DNA from: Setophaga petechia
Lineage: Eukaryota > Chordata > Aves > Passeriformes > Parulidae
NCBI GenBank assembly: GCA_024362935.1
Contig: JANCRA010000016.1
Span: 18,955,165 to 19,019,164, forward strand
DNA length: 64,000 nucleotides
Reading direction: 5' to 3'
Shown here: piece by piece, positions 1 to 13,200 of the stretch
How the letters are laid out: every line of letters starts with the position of its first letter
Numbering within the stretch: the stretch's first letter is position 1
Notes under the pieces: model-generated
Seen by the model: only the letters and a program-made list of their open reading frames with translations
What the model was told of the DNA's origin: nothing
Database searches by the model: none
Made by a program: the position numbers and the translations under genes

Positions 1-264
1 TCATTTGGTATTAAATCACAGCTAGCAATTGTTTGTGACATGTATCCACCTTTTACATCTCTCTTTTGTGCTTTCTTTTTATGGAGCCTGAATAAATACC
101 ATCACAGACTTTCTCTTGGGCATTCTGGGATAAAAACCAGACTGCCAAGTCATGAGACCCTGCTGTGAGGATGTGACTGCCATGCCCATGCTGAGAGGTG
201 CAGCCAGAAAGGGTGGGAGCCTTGTGCCTGCAAGGAAATGGGGGATGTTGGAGCTGATCCTGAG
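1..264. other. Upstream intergenic sequence, no gene seen
   Basis: Nothing recognisable lies here. The short open frames on both strands have no splice-site context or family similarity that I can see. Confidence 0.5.
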
Positions 265-762
265 AGATCACGGAATAACCTGGAAGGGACCCACAAGGAC
301 CATCAAGTCCAACTTCTGGCCCTGCACAGGACAACCCAACAACACCACATTGTGTCTGAAAATGTTGTCCAAAAGCTCCTGGAGCTCTGGCAGCCTTGGG
401 GCCATGGCCATTCCCTGGAGAGTGTGTTCAGTGACAAAACATCCTCTGGGGAAGAACCTTTTCCTGATATCCAGTGAAAACTTGACACAGCTTGAATGCT
501 GTACCGTCAGGTTCTGTCAGTGGTCACCAGAGAGATCTTTGAGGAGTGAGAAATCCCCCGTGGTGGGGTGGTTATTATAAGGAAAAGTTCACTTCTTCCA
601 ACCATCCTTTGGGGAAGAACCTTTTCTTGATATCCAGTGAAAACCTTACACAACTTCAATCCTGTACCACCGGGTTCTGTCAGTGATCACCAGAGAGATC
701 TTTGAGGAGTGAGAAATCCCCCGTGGTGGGGTGGTTATTATAAGGAAAAGTTCACTTCTTCC
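265..762 (-). mobile_element. CR1 LINE 3' fragment with internal tandem duplication
   Basis: Read on the minus strand this is the 3' end of a CR1 retrotransposon. The plus strand begins with the complement of the CR1 tail (atcacggaat) and continues with typical CR1 words (aagtccaacttctggccctg, agctctggcagccttggggc). The distal part is duplicated in tandem at a constant offset of 163 bp, as units 440-602 and 603-762. The copies are about 93% identical, and the last ~70 bp are identical. The fragment ends about 110 bp upstream of the ALPK3 TATA box. Confidence 0.8.
440..762. repeat. 163-bp tandem duplication, two copies
   Basis: Copies at 440-602 and 603-762 align without gaps at an offset of 163 bp. 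Both end with the same TTCACTTCTTCC. About 11 substitutions separate them, clustered in the first half. The unit is partly CR1-derived. Confidence 0.9.
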
Positions 763-769
763 TCAAAAG

Positions 770-1230
770 CTGACTCGATGGCGAGAGGAGGAGGAGGAGG
801 AGGCCGGGCAGGCGGCCCGGGGAGGCCGGGCAGGGCCGCCGCGTCACGATTGACAGCGGCATGTGCGGAGGGTCTATAAACGGCGGCCGTGAGTGACAGG
901 GAGGGCAGCGACGGCCGCGGGGCACGGCAGCCGCACTCCGGCCATGAGCTCGACCCGCAGGGCCCTGGCGGGCCTCTACGGGCGGGGAACGAGCCACATC
1001 GACGGGGCGGAGGAGGCCGAAAGCGCGGCCTGGGCCTCGCGGCCGGACCGACGGAGTTACCTGCTGGGCATCCGGCCCCAGAACAGGTGAGCGCCGGCCT
1101 GGGGGAAGGCGCTGCTGTGGGGCTGTCCCCGAGCTGGCCGCGGCTCTGGGCGCGGGGCTGGAGGGGGACGGAGCGGGCCGGGGGTGCGGCGGGGAGGCCG
1201 GGCTGGCCCTCAGCCCAGCTGTGAGGCCTC
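770..1230 (+). promoter_or_regulatory. ALPK3: ALPK3 CpG-island promoter with TATA box
   Basis: A GC- and CpG-rich block surrounds ALPK3 coding exon 1. A TATA box (CTATAAA) lies at 874-880, which predicts transcription start near 905 and a short 5' UTR of about 40 nt before the ATG at 944. A GAGGAG run lies at about 785-802. The start site is inferred from spacing, not observed. Confidence 0.65.
944..1086 (+). CDS. ALPK3: ALPK3 coding exon 1
   Basis: Begins MSSTRRALAGLYGRG and contains RSYLLGIRP, matching human RSYLLSVRP. The donor is AACAG|gtgagc, phase 2. An in-frame upstream ATG at 893 lies only about 15 bp past the TATA box, so the ATG at 944 is preferred. Confidence 0.85.
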
Positions 1231-4200
1231 GCAGGGAGCTGGCTGGAAGTGGTATAGGCAACGGACCTGGCCGTCCCCGGGGAGCTGTTCCAGCGGAGAA
1301 AACCGAGCGGTGGCTCGGGCTCCCAGAGGAGGTGCTGTGTGCTGTAGGCCAGTCCGTCGCCTCCCCAAAGAGAGCTGGCGGTGTCGCAGCTATTGCCGGG
1401 CAGGACCTGTGGACATGGCGAATTGTGTGTGGTTGAGCGGGTGTGTGAAGTGGTGGTGGAATCACAGAATAGAATGGTGGAATGTCCTGTCCACAAGGAT
1501 CATCGAGACTGGCTCCTGGCCGTGCCCAGGACACCCCAACAATCCTGTGCTGTGCCTGAGCTGGTTGTCCAAAAACACTCCTGGAGCTCTGGCAACCTTG
1601 GGGCCATGACTGCTGCCCTGTGGAGCCTGTTCTGGTGACCCACCACCTTCTGAGTGAAGAACCCTTTCTGAATATCCAATAATCTGGTATATTTTATCCC
1701 ACCTTGTACAGCTTCATGCTGACCCCTCAGGTCCTGTTGCTGGTCACCAGAGACCAGAGATTGATCGGTGCTGCCTCTCTTCCCCTCATGACAAAGCTGC
1801 AGATCCCAGTGAAGGCTCACTCCAAGCTGTCCTTATGAAATCCTGACAAACACCAGTGTCTCCATTTAAACTTAGGGAACAGCACTGACCTTCCTGCCTT
1901 CATTGTAGTGAAGTGCCTCGCCAGACAGAGCGAGGGGGCCCGCTGGGTGTCTTATCTTATTGTCAAAAAGGCATTTCTGCACTGTAGATAGGGGCTGAGC
2001 AGCAATGAGATCAGCATTCCTGGGTCAGGAATGGCCTCCAGCACAGGGTCTGGGGTAGGAATAAGGCTTTGTTCGCAGGGGGAAGGTATGATAAACATGC
2101 TGTCAGCTGAGCCTGACTGAGGTTAGCAAACACAGAATTACAGGGTGATATGCCAGCAGCGCCCAAGGTGTCGGTGATTGTGTGAGGCACTCAAAAAAGC
2201 CTTGAAATTGCTTTGAATTCGCTGGGAATGCTCTTCACTCTATGAGCTCTCCAAATGAGTGTGCCTCTTCCCTGCTGATGGTTTATAAATAATCCATTTC
2301 CAGCGTGTCAAGCATTGATGCCTCAAGGAGTCAGACATTCATAAAAATAAATGCAGGACCAAAAGAGATAAAAAAGTGCTGCTTGAAGTCAGGTGTTAAA
2401 ACTGGGGTAACACCAAAGTGAAGTTGCCTAAATTCAGTTCCTCTGTGGGGGTATCGTGTTGTGCTGGGGTGTGAGCTAATCACAGAGTGGCTGCACACAG
2501 TGACATCTTCAGTGCCACCAAATGTCCATAGAGGGTCCACAGCCTGTGGCCTTAGATCATACCATGCACTGGAAATCTCTTAACTGAGCCCAGTTACTCC
2601 ATTCTGCAGATTACAAGCTGAGAGGGTTTTAATAAAGAAGATGTTGAGGTATTTGGGTTGCCTACAGCTTAACTTTTATTTTCCTTCACTACTCTCAAAT
2701 TGCAGCTTTAATCAGTTTAACCATAAAGGAGAGTTCATCCATCCAGCAAGAAATACCTTCAGTATTCCCAGTTGGATTCCCAGAGTTTCCTGTGTTGGGG
2801 AAGGCAGGGAGCAGTGCAGCACCCATGCAGACAGTGCAGACAGGCTGTGCCTCAGGCATGGTAAATCCAGCCCATGGCTGCAGAGCTCTGAGCCCTGGAC
2901 CTTTTGAGCTTTTCAGCCTAATGCTGCACCCCAATTTCCATCTGTGAGAGCCCAGTGCTGGCAAAGGGACTCTGCTGCCCCAGTTAAATCAGCAGCACAT
3001 TCAATTTCCACAAATTCTCCAATCATTTTTCCAACCACTTATGTACATGATCGTCAAAGCCTGTGGCAAGGCAATTTAATTTGGTCTCTTAAATCCACTG
3101 TCTGCCTCTTCTGTTGTAAGAAGCAGTGACTAAATAATGGCTAAATGGCAAAATTGACCTTTCCCTGAGTTCATGGCAACTTCTAGGTTCTCTAATGAGT
3201 TAGGGAGGAGGCATATAAAAGTCTGGTTCCCTGCAGAGCCCTATAAGTGCTGAAGACTTGAGCTGGGGTTTTTGGAAACTGTTGTCTAAAATGCAGGGCA
3301 AGGGCTTGAATGAAGTGTGGCTTTTTATGTTGTAATTAAAAAATGTATCATAACAATTCTGGGAAGCAAATGAGTGGAATGGTGTAGCAAGGAGACTTTC
3401 AGAAAGCAATTATGACTTTAATTAAATCCAGGAACATCTGGAGAGCTTACCTGGGAGAACTTGAAAAGCACGATGAGCAACATGCAGAACAGCAGATAAC
3501 ACTGAGCAGCTCTCTAACACAACAGAATGGATTTGGATTTGCTGGATTTGAAGCTAACAAAGGCAATGAGACGAGTGATGCAGACACAGGATTGCTGTGG
3601 GAGGCTACTGTAGTGGTTAGGAAACAGAAATGGATATTCTGATCCAAAGAAGATGTGGGTTTTTTCAGGTTTCTCTGTTTCTGTCTTTATATGTATATAT
3701 AGAGTGTGTTTAACTAAAATATTTGCCTGTTCACCACTTCTTAAAGCAGTAGAAAGTGTAGTAATGTGGTAGAGGTACACAAAGACCTGGAGAGATCTTT
3801 AAGAAAAGAGACTGAGGTTGGAAATTCCTGCTTCTGGGGTGACTTATGAACATGCTCTGCCCTGTGGATCCCAGCACAGGAATGGAGCTGTTGGAACGAG
3901 TCCAGAGGAGGCACCAAGATTGTCAGAGGGATGGAACACCTCTACTATGAGAAACTGCTGGAATTGTTCGTCCTGGAGAAGCTTTTGGGTAACCTGATTG
4001 TGGCCTTCCAGTACCTGAAGGCTGCCTAAAAGAGGGATGGAAAGAGACTCTTTACAAGGGCTGGAGTGACAGGACAAGGGGGAATGGCTTCAAACTGGCA
4101 GAGGGCAGGGCTGGTTGGGCTGTTAGGATTCAATTCTTCCTTTGAGGGTGGGCAGGCCCTGGCACAAGGTGCCCAGAGACGCTGTGGCTGCCCCATCCCT

Positions 4201-7200
4201 GGAGGTGTTCCAGGCCAGATTGGACAGGGCTTAGAGCACCCTGGTCTAGGTCATCTGCCCATGGCAGGGGGTGGAACAAGATGAGCTTTAAGATCCCATC
4301 CAACCCAAACCATTCTGTGATTCTATGTTGAGGGCAGTTTGGATGTCTTACTTGGGTCTCCCTAATCCTGTTGGAGGAAAGGGATATCATGTAAATTGAA
4401 GGATATGAATCAGGTAACCAGAACATGATTTTTCTGGGTTTTAACTTGTAGAATTTTCGAGAGGTGGTGCTAAGAAAGCCAGAAGAATAGGGGTGTTGAA
4501 AATGGCCATAGATAGAACATCATCCTTTTATTAAACAGAGTATTCAGAGTATTCACTCTTTGTGCCCTTGGGAACTACTCTTTTGTAAGGATTTTTCCAT
4601 GTGAGCAAACAGGACAGTGTCTTTCTTTGCTGATCTTTTAACATACCTGATATTGGACAGTGGCAGGAGCAGCTTATGGCCACAGTGACTTGCCCTCTGC
4701 TCTGGCTGCTGACAGGATTTTTTTTATCTTGGGATTGCTTTTTTTAAACAAACCTGTTATGTCTCAAAGCAATTATTTCAAGCAAGTAATTATTTCACAA
4801 AGTGAGAGGAGGAGCTGTCAGTCCTGTTCAGGGTCTACCTTAGCTGCATTCATGGGCCACAACCCTCAAGTTATCTTTTTGGATGTCATTTTTGTAAGAA
4901 CTAGCAAGTCTGGAGGATGTATTGTGCAGAGAGATGCAATTTTATATAAAACCTTCATCTAGTGCTAGGCAAACCTCTGCTGGAAGTGATCTGCACCTCT
5001 TACCTAGTGCATCTGTCTGCTCCTCAGTCTCATTAGAGCATTGCTTCCTTGCTTGAGTGTGTTTCTACTGTCATAGCCACATCATACACAGATATTTATA
5101 GAGTGTAGTGGCATTGCCTCTGAGCTTTTCTTGGATAACTCTGCTCAGGGTGGCACTTGAGCTCAGGACAGGGCCTTGCCACCTGGCTCTTCTGGCTGCA
5201 AACCATTCCCAATCTTGTCCCTCTTGCTTTGCACATAATATCAAATGAAGGAGAAAGATCTGTTGCTATAATAAAGTGTGCTGAGGAAACTGAGGAGCCC
5301 TTGGTTCCTGAAAAGCAGGTTTAGTTCAGTGGCATTCCCTCTTTGGCAGCTGGGTACCTGTAATGTCCAAGGGGACTTTGCTTCTGGCCAGGAGTGGTGT
5401 AACCCTCTGGTGAGATGCCAGCTGAGGCAGCTGAGAGCACTCAGTCAGTTTGATTTGTGGGATGGAAGTGTCTCAAACTCTGGAAGGAGGGACAGCCAGT
5501 TCCTTCAGGAAAGGCAAAGTTTAGGGCGTCAATGAGTCATCTCCACACCCTGTGACCTGCAGGACAGAGGAGGCTGTTTCCCATTGCTGGGGGGGTCTGC
5601 TTTGAGTGGGGCTCCTCAGCAGTTGTGCACTCTGGATAACAATCCTCAGCAATTCCAAAGGGAGATTTGTCAGGTCCCTTTCTATAGCCTCCTGTCCATA
5701 TGTCCATATCCCCTAAGAAGCAAAGTGGAGCTGGGTGTGTAGGATGATGAGCCCATGCCCCTTAGGGTCACCATAAAGATACAGAGTATTTCACATGGGA
5801 GAACTGTGCTCTTCTCAGGAAACCTCCTGGAAGGGGATGTTTCCCAGGCCAGGGATGCCATTATATGGAGGGCAGAGTGGGGTCATCTCCAAACAAGGTA
5901 CCTCTCATGCCACAGCAGAGGCAGTTCCCAGGAGATGGAATTAAAACCTGCTCTACCCTTGCTCTCTCTGGACAAGGGGAGGAAGATCTTGAGTGACTGA
6001 GGTTGTTATCTCACATTCACAGCATCGCCTGCTCCAAGAAGAGGAAGATGGAAGGGCTGTTGCAGGCAATTTTATTTTCATTTTTTTCTTTTCTCTGCAT
6101 ACTGAGCTGCAACGACAGTGTCACCTTTCCTGGGCATCTCATTGTCCAGTAGTTACTTTGCTTTTTTTTCTGGCCATTTCTCATCTCTTGGTGTGTTTCT
6201 AAGTTTAATTTGGGCCATAGAGGCAGCAACAATTCAGAGTTAAAATACACAAATCTGAGCCATCTTCAGAGCATTACAGAGGCTGATACAGAAATGTGCA
6301 ACTTAATTTATTGTTTTCCACCTTCTCTGTTAATGAAATCTAGCCTGAATTGTTACACACAAGTTCATTTCAGCAAAAAGCAAATTACCTGCAGAAAAAA
6401 ATTGTCACATTTCTGCATCTCTGACATGGATTCGGTCTGTGACCTTGACAAGCAAAGACTCAATACATCTGTTTTCCAGTCTGTGAAATAACAATGTGTC
6501 TTGTACAGCAACACAGCACCCAGAGCTGCTTTATCACGGGCCTGCTGATAGCTCCTGCCATGGTGTATGAGCACCAGCATGCTCATTCTGTGTGTGCAGG
6601 GAGTGCTTGATAAGGAGCAGGACACGTGGCAGGAAAGCAGCTGTGAGCACAGCCATGCCTACATGAAAGCCTCAGTATTTGCTTTTAAACCTTGAAAAGG
6701 GTTCACTGCTGACAGCTGAGTGCTTTGTATTTGTCTCAAGTAGTATTAACCTTGAAGAAGGCAAGTTCATAGGAAACCTTATACTTGGAAGTCTGCATGA
6801 GCAAAACATGCCCAGTAATGTCAGGCATCAGGGAGCCAGTGAGGGATAATGTCTGTTGGAAATTGCCAGTCCCTCTGTCCAGCCCCCAGGATGTACAGGC
6901 TGCTCCATGGGCTTCCCAAGGAGCTTTGGTGCAATGCTGATTCCCTCAAAACATAACTTGGACCTGTCAGCTTTGCTGTCATGGACATGTTTTGCTCTTT
7001 TTTCCTTCACTGGACAGCTTGTGGGGGTCAATTTTCATGCTGTGGAAGAGCACTGAAAAATATTGATCACTGCTGCAGCTCAAGCAGCTCGAGTCCAGGT
7101 GCTTGTCCATATGAGGATGGAGCCACTGCTAAGCCTATTTCAGGGTCTCCTGAGCTCTTGCTCACTTCCATGTGAGGAGTGCACTTGCAGGAGAAAGATT

Positions 7201-10200
7201 TCTTTATCTCAATGATAAGAAATACAGAAGGAGAGTAATTTCATGGATAATTGCATGAGAGGGTTAAAAAAAGGTGTCAGACTGAAAATCTATGTTTTTC
7301 AAGCAGTTAACTTTTTGGTGCCAGTGGATGCCAGCCCAGACCATCAGCTTGAGTGGTGAAAAAAAGTGAATGGTGTTGACAGTTCTGCCTTCTGCCCTTG
7401 CAAGACTGAAATTTGGCAAGAGCATGAAAAATGAGGAAGGCTGTCTTCACTTCCAAAGAGAATTAGGAGTAAAACCTTTAACAGGGTGATAAATGGCCAA
7501 AGGAGCTTGAAAGCATATGATAAAATGCAATTTAACAAAGAACTGAGACTGGTAGAAGGGATGTGGTGGAGAGGGATAGTGCTGTGGTCCAACACAGCTG
7601 TGTATTTTCAGAACTAGCTTATAAAAAACTGAGCTTCTCTTCATCAGTGGGAGGTGCCTGAGGAGGCTTCATCCCACCAGTTCTGGACATGCCTGGAGCA
7701 GATGTTTTTGAAGTCCACTTCTCCAACAGAAGGAAGGGTTATTCTGGAGGCCTTGATTCAGTGCTTTAGATGTGTTGTTCCTCAGGACAACATAAGCATT
7801 TGCCTTTATCCAGTAACTGCCATGGCCCCGAGCTTGCTCGAGGGAGGCACATCCACTGCTGATGCTGCAGTTCATTAGCAGAGCCCTGTGCTGTGTGTGC
7901 TGTAAGTCCTTGGGGAGCCCAGGGCACAGAGGATCACAGCAAGCACACTGGATAGCTGCTGCCCTGCTCAGGAGCCCCAGGTTTCCAGCAGGCTGGATTG
8001 GGTTCTGATGGAGCTGTGCTGTCACAGCTCTACATGGATATGCTGCAATGTGATTGAAGTGAAGCACCAGCTGCCTGCAGGCAGGGCTCTGCTGGCTGCA
8101 GGATCCACAATTTGATCATGCTCTCTGGGGCTTAAATCTGTAGTCTGAAAAGCAAATTTAGCATATTGAGGTTAAACTTCAATTAATACATGATGGCCTT
8201 TTTCTTCTGATAATATGGAGAGACCCTCAAGAGACCCTCAGTTCAGTGTTCAGCACTGTCTCAGGATGTGCAGTGAATAAAGCCCATGTTGTCTTAATAC
8301 TGGGGATTTAAAAAAAAGCCCTGTCAGTGCTCACTGTTTGATCACATCCCTGAGCACAATGGGTTCATGGCACAAGCAGCCTTTGTTCTGACTCTTGCTA
8401 TTTTCTTTACGTCCAAGCCAAGACACATCCCTGTTTGTCTTATGCAAGAAATCATGATTAAAACCACACTACTGCCTACACTAGCATTCTAGCTTGCAAG
8501 GATTTTGGGAACTTCTTTCAATAAGGTCTTTAGTATTCCTGGTGGGTAAAAAGATGTTTTTCCCTTGCAGTGGTAAGCAAAATGTTTTGAGACAAGTTAA
8601 ACCAGTGAGTTGTGTTTCCAGACAGACAGACAGAGGTGCCTGGGGGCAGCCCAGAGCACAGGGATACAGCTGCCCCTGGGATCACTTGGGGTGGTTGTGC
8701 TTGGGAGGAGTGTGGGAGGGGGAACCTGGATCCCCAGGAGGTCAGGATGGGGTGAGAGCAGCACGAGGTGCAATTTGAGCTGCAGCAGCTCTGAGGGTGT
8801 CTGTGGGTGTTGAGGACAAGGTGAGGTGCTGGTCAGTAAGGCAGGTAGTGCAAAGCTGTGCCTGGTGGTGCCAGAAAGGGCGTGGAGCTCACAGGGATGT
8901 TACAAGGAGTGGAAGGATACAGCTCAAAGGACACAGCTCCTCTGTCTGGCTTCTCCATGGACCAGCACAGCACATGAAGGAGGATCAGGTGAGTGAGTGA
9001 TCCTCAGCCTGTTCCTGTGAGCACTTGATTTCCCCAGCTGGATCATGCCCAACCTGCACATCCTTTGGCTGCATGACCAGCACTTGGCACTGGGAATGGA
9101 CCAGGATTGTGTGGCTGGGGGTGGAGAGGGTGAAGCTGCTGCCAAAAGGCCAAGTGCCACCCATGTTTGTTGGGTTAAAGCTGCTCCTCAGCAACGGTCC
9201 AGAACTTCTGCTGTCTTTGCTCTCCTGAAAGAGAAGAGTCAGTGAGCCCTTCAGATTTTTCTTCTCAAAGGAAATATGCAATTATTTGTGTAAAATGTCA
9301 GGACTTCAAGCTGAGCTACTTCTTTTCTCACTGTTCACATGGAGGTTCTGCCTCCACAGGTGGAATGTACAGTTGGCAGGACCAGTTTTCAGGGTCTCTC
9401 TGTGGTCATTTTTAGGGCAAGATTTGGAGTCCTGCTGGTTCCACATGACTGGGACTCACATTTGGATAGGAGACCTGAAGAGGTGCACCTGCAGGTGGCC
9501 CTCCTTTCTGCTGTCTTGTGTAGCACCATCCTAGAGCACTGAGCTTTGGTGGTCATAGAGGCTGAGAAGGTTTGATCTCTCTGCACTCAGGGATGTGGCA
9601 GTCTGGCCTGGTACCTCCCAGAGGGGATGTCCATGCTGCAGTCATTGCCAAGGCTCTGTGGTGAGGTTGTTGCACAGGTGTAACATGTACCTCAGTGCAG
9701 TGAAACCACTGAGCTTACATGCTGCTGACTAGCTTGTCTTTGTTAGTTTGGGACTTTTGATTGCCATGTGGGTGAGTCAAGGCTTGAGGAGCTGTTCCTG
9801 ACTGCTGCAGGTCAATGCTCAGAGGTTGTTTCCTACCGCCTGCAAGGGGCTGCTGCCACAGTCCTTTTGCTAGGACATGAGCCCCTGAAGACATTCCTTT
9901 GGGAGAGCTGGTGACCACTGGTAAGTAGCTCATTAAGATGTCTTGTGTAGGACCTGCGTGTTTGATTTGTTCCCTGGATTGGTTAATGCTCCTACATCTT
10001 CCCACAAAGAAAGCAAAACGTGTAGATTCTTGTAAAGTCTACTTCTGTCATTTGATTTTAATGTTTTGCCAGACCTTAGTGATTTGATTGGCAAGCTGGA
10101 AGGCAATGTGATCAGAGAGTTTGCAGCTTCTCCCTGGAGCTGTCCTTGGAAGCACAGAGGGCACCCAGCTCAGGCCAGCTGCTTGCCAGCACAGAATTGG

Positions 10201-13200
10201 GCTGGACATGTCCTGTGCTGGAGTTGCCTGCTTTGAGCACAGTGCTGCAGATGGTGCATGGAAGGCTCAAGGTGCTGCTTCTTGGAAACCTACTTGTATA
10301 ATAAATGTCCTGACACTGATTCTCTGTGGTTAACGACCATTTCATTTTTACAGCCTTTGATTTCAATTGACAATGTGGCTTGCTCATCCTGGCAGGCAGC
10401 CTAAGGCAGCTGTACCTTCTTTTAATAGGAACTCTGACCTCTGCAAAATGACTCATCATTAATATGTCTCTGTAACGGTTTGTTTATTTCAGCTCCTTTC
10501 CGTGCTTCTCTCTCTAATGGTTTTTATGCTGTTTTTTGCTTAGCTTATCAAGCAGCAGATTCTCTCCCTCCAGTTTAGGAAGGTAAAACTACATTGCATT
10601 AAACTGCTCTGACCAAACACTTTTCTGAATCTGTCTGCACGTGATTAACCTGTAATGCTTTGGTACTAATTAATTAATCAGTCAAGAGCCCTGAAGTGGT
10701 CTAACAGCCTCATTCTGCATGATTTGATCCCTAATATTTGCTTGAACTGCAGAAAGAAAAGTGAATGTTCATCATAATTCCTGTATTAAGGTGCAAGAAA
10801 TATTCCTCTTTTTTAGCCAAAGGATGGGTGTTCAGCTACTTCTTTATATTAAAGTGAGACTTCCATACAGAGACATTAAAAATTGGATGTGACTGCCCTG
10901 AGACATCCAGAGAAAAAATTTTCTTCCCCCTGCCATTGTTGTGAGGATTCTCACTCACTTGGACTTTGCCCCAAAAGGCACTTGTACAGCTGTACTTTGC
11001 CTTTGGCAAAAGAACACATTTGGAAATCAGTTGGCATTTCTGGTTTGCTGGAGTGGCAGGTAGAAGAATAACCATGGAGAGTAAGGCCTCTCCAGAACAC
11101 CTCTATAGCTCTGGGATTTCTAACCAAAAAGTCAGAAAAAGAAAATCATACCAAGAGGAATACACTTCTCAAATCTCATTTTCCAGCAGGCTTTTGTATG
11201 GAAATCCCTCTTTAATTGAAAAGGCTACTGAATTGCAAGGGGTCTCTTCTAGGCTCCAGGGCTTTTTCTGCTCCAAAGATGCAGCTCCAGGAAGGCCCAA
11301 AGAAAAAGTGGCTAGTGCTTTGTGTCCAGTTCTTGGAATACCCTGAATTCCTGGTTTAGAAAGCAATTTGAATTGGACAAGCCTCCTTGCAGCTGGCGTG
11401 AGTCAGCTGAGAGCCCCACAGTGCCAGAGCCTTGAAATCCTGCTGTGACCAACACAATGGTTTCTTTGAAAGACTCAATAGAGACCTTCCAGGCTTCCTG
11501 CCAGGTGTCACTGGGCAGGTCCCTGATCCATCTGCTGAGCCTGTGGAGCTCCCAGCTTCCACCACAGCTGCTTTCCAAAGCCATTCAGTAGCCTTTGCTG
11601 GATGTATTTCACCTGGTTGTGGGATTTGCATTGAGTGGACCAGACTTATTCCTGGTGCTGCCTGCTGGTGCTGGTGGCATGGTGCTGGGATTAAACTGGG
11701 TCCCAAGAGCCACTACGTGTGTGTGCATCACTTGATTATAAGATGCTGATCCTGTTGCCCTCCTGCTGGGGTATGAAATGTTGGTTGATGCTTGGGAGAT
11801 TCTTTTATGTGGCTCTGAAAGGCATTTACTGGTATGGGGAGGGGGATCTGTATTGAAAGGAGCATCAAAACCCTACCAGTAACTGCCTTGTACTGGATTG
11901 TCTGCCTTGCTCCGTGGAAATGGGCTTTTTTATTTTTCCCTGGGATTGGAATTTGGGAAGGTTGCTCTGGTTTGAAACAGCTTTTGACTCCCACAGCCCA
12001 TTCCTGGCCCCACAGTTGAGTGAAGAGTTGCTTACCAGGACCAGTGTCCTAGTAACCATTGATTTCCACAGAAAAGAGTCTGAGCTGTGGGATCTGTTGT
12101 TTTTATCCCACCTCACACGTGTATTTGGATACAGACCATGCTTATAACTCTCATTCAGTAGATTAATCAGGTTTGCAACATCCCAAGCTTCCCCTGTCCT
12201 GACCCTCATCCAGCACAGGGTGCCTGGGAGCTGGGTGAGGTCCCAGTGGGTTGTTACTCAGGGATTCATCTCCCTGCATCTCTTACAAACCCATTCTTGC
12301 AGGAAGGCAGAGGGAAAATAATGAAATTGCAGCCTCCAGGTAAGTTTTCAGGGTGGATAAAACAGGCAGTTGCTGTGGCTGTAGCTCTCCTGACACCTTC
12401 AGCCACGTGTACTTAGTCCCTGTCAGTGCACCTGCCCCCTCTGGGTCATGCTAAATGTAGGATTTTTGGTTTGTCCTGACCCAGTTTGCTTCCTTAGCAG
12501 GTAGTGCATTAGTGGCAGCAGCAGCAGCATCCTGCCTGCAAGCTGGGGCTGCTTGTGGGGCTGGGGTCCTCCTCATGGAACCCTCACCACACACTCTGAG
12601 CCCTTTGCTCATGGTGGAGATGTGTCAGGAGTGGTTTGGGCATTTGTTCCACCCCTTGCATGTTTCTGGAAGCTGATCACTTGTTTAAGGAATGTCTTCA
12701 CTGCTGAAAATTATATAAATAGAGCTGCCAGCTACCAGTTCTCTTGCAGTATTAGCTGTTTCTCCCAGCATCTTTGCACTTGAGACCTTGGGGGCCCCTC
12801 TCATATTATAAATGTGTAGAGTTTTAATTGCAGAGGGAAAAATTAAATAAGAAGCTCTTCTCTTCCAAGAGCCTCAGCATTATCTGAATGAAAACCCAAT
12901 TTGAAATTAAATAATTTCAATTATTTCCCTTTAAATAAATAATTTCCTTTTATTTAACAAAGCCCAGATTTTCTGGGACCAGTGATGCTGCAGCAGGGTT
13001 GGATGAATATGGTGATTTATTGCACTCATTGAACAGTGCTGGAACACCTGGAGAATCCATGGTCTGCTCTTGAGCATTACAGACTGCACTGTCAGGATAG
13101 TTCTGGCTATTTGGGTGTCCCAGCATGAGCTTTGAGGTCAGAGCCTGAACTCCTGGAGTAGGGAGTGTGAGTGCCTACCTGCAGCAGTAAGGGGTTAAAC

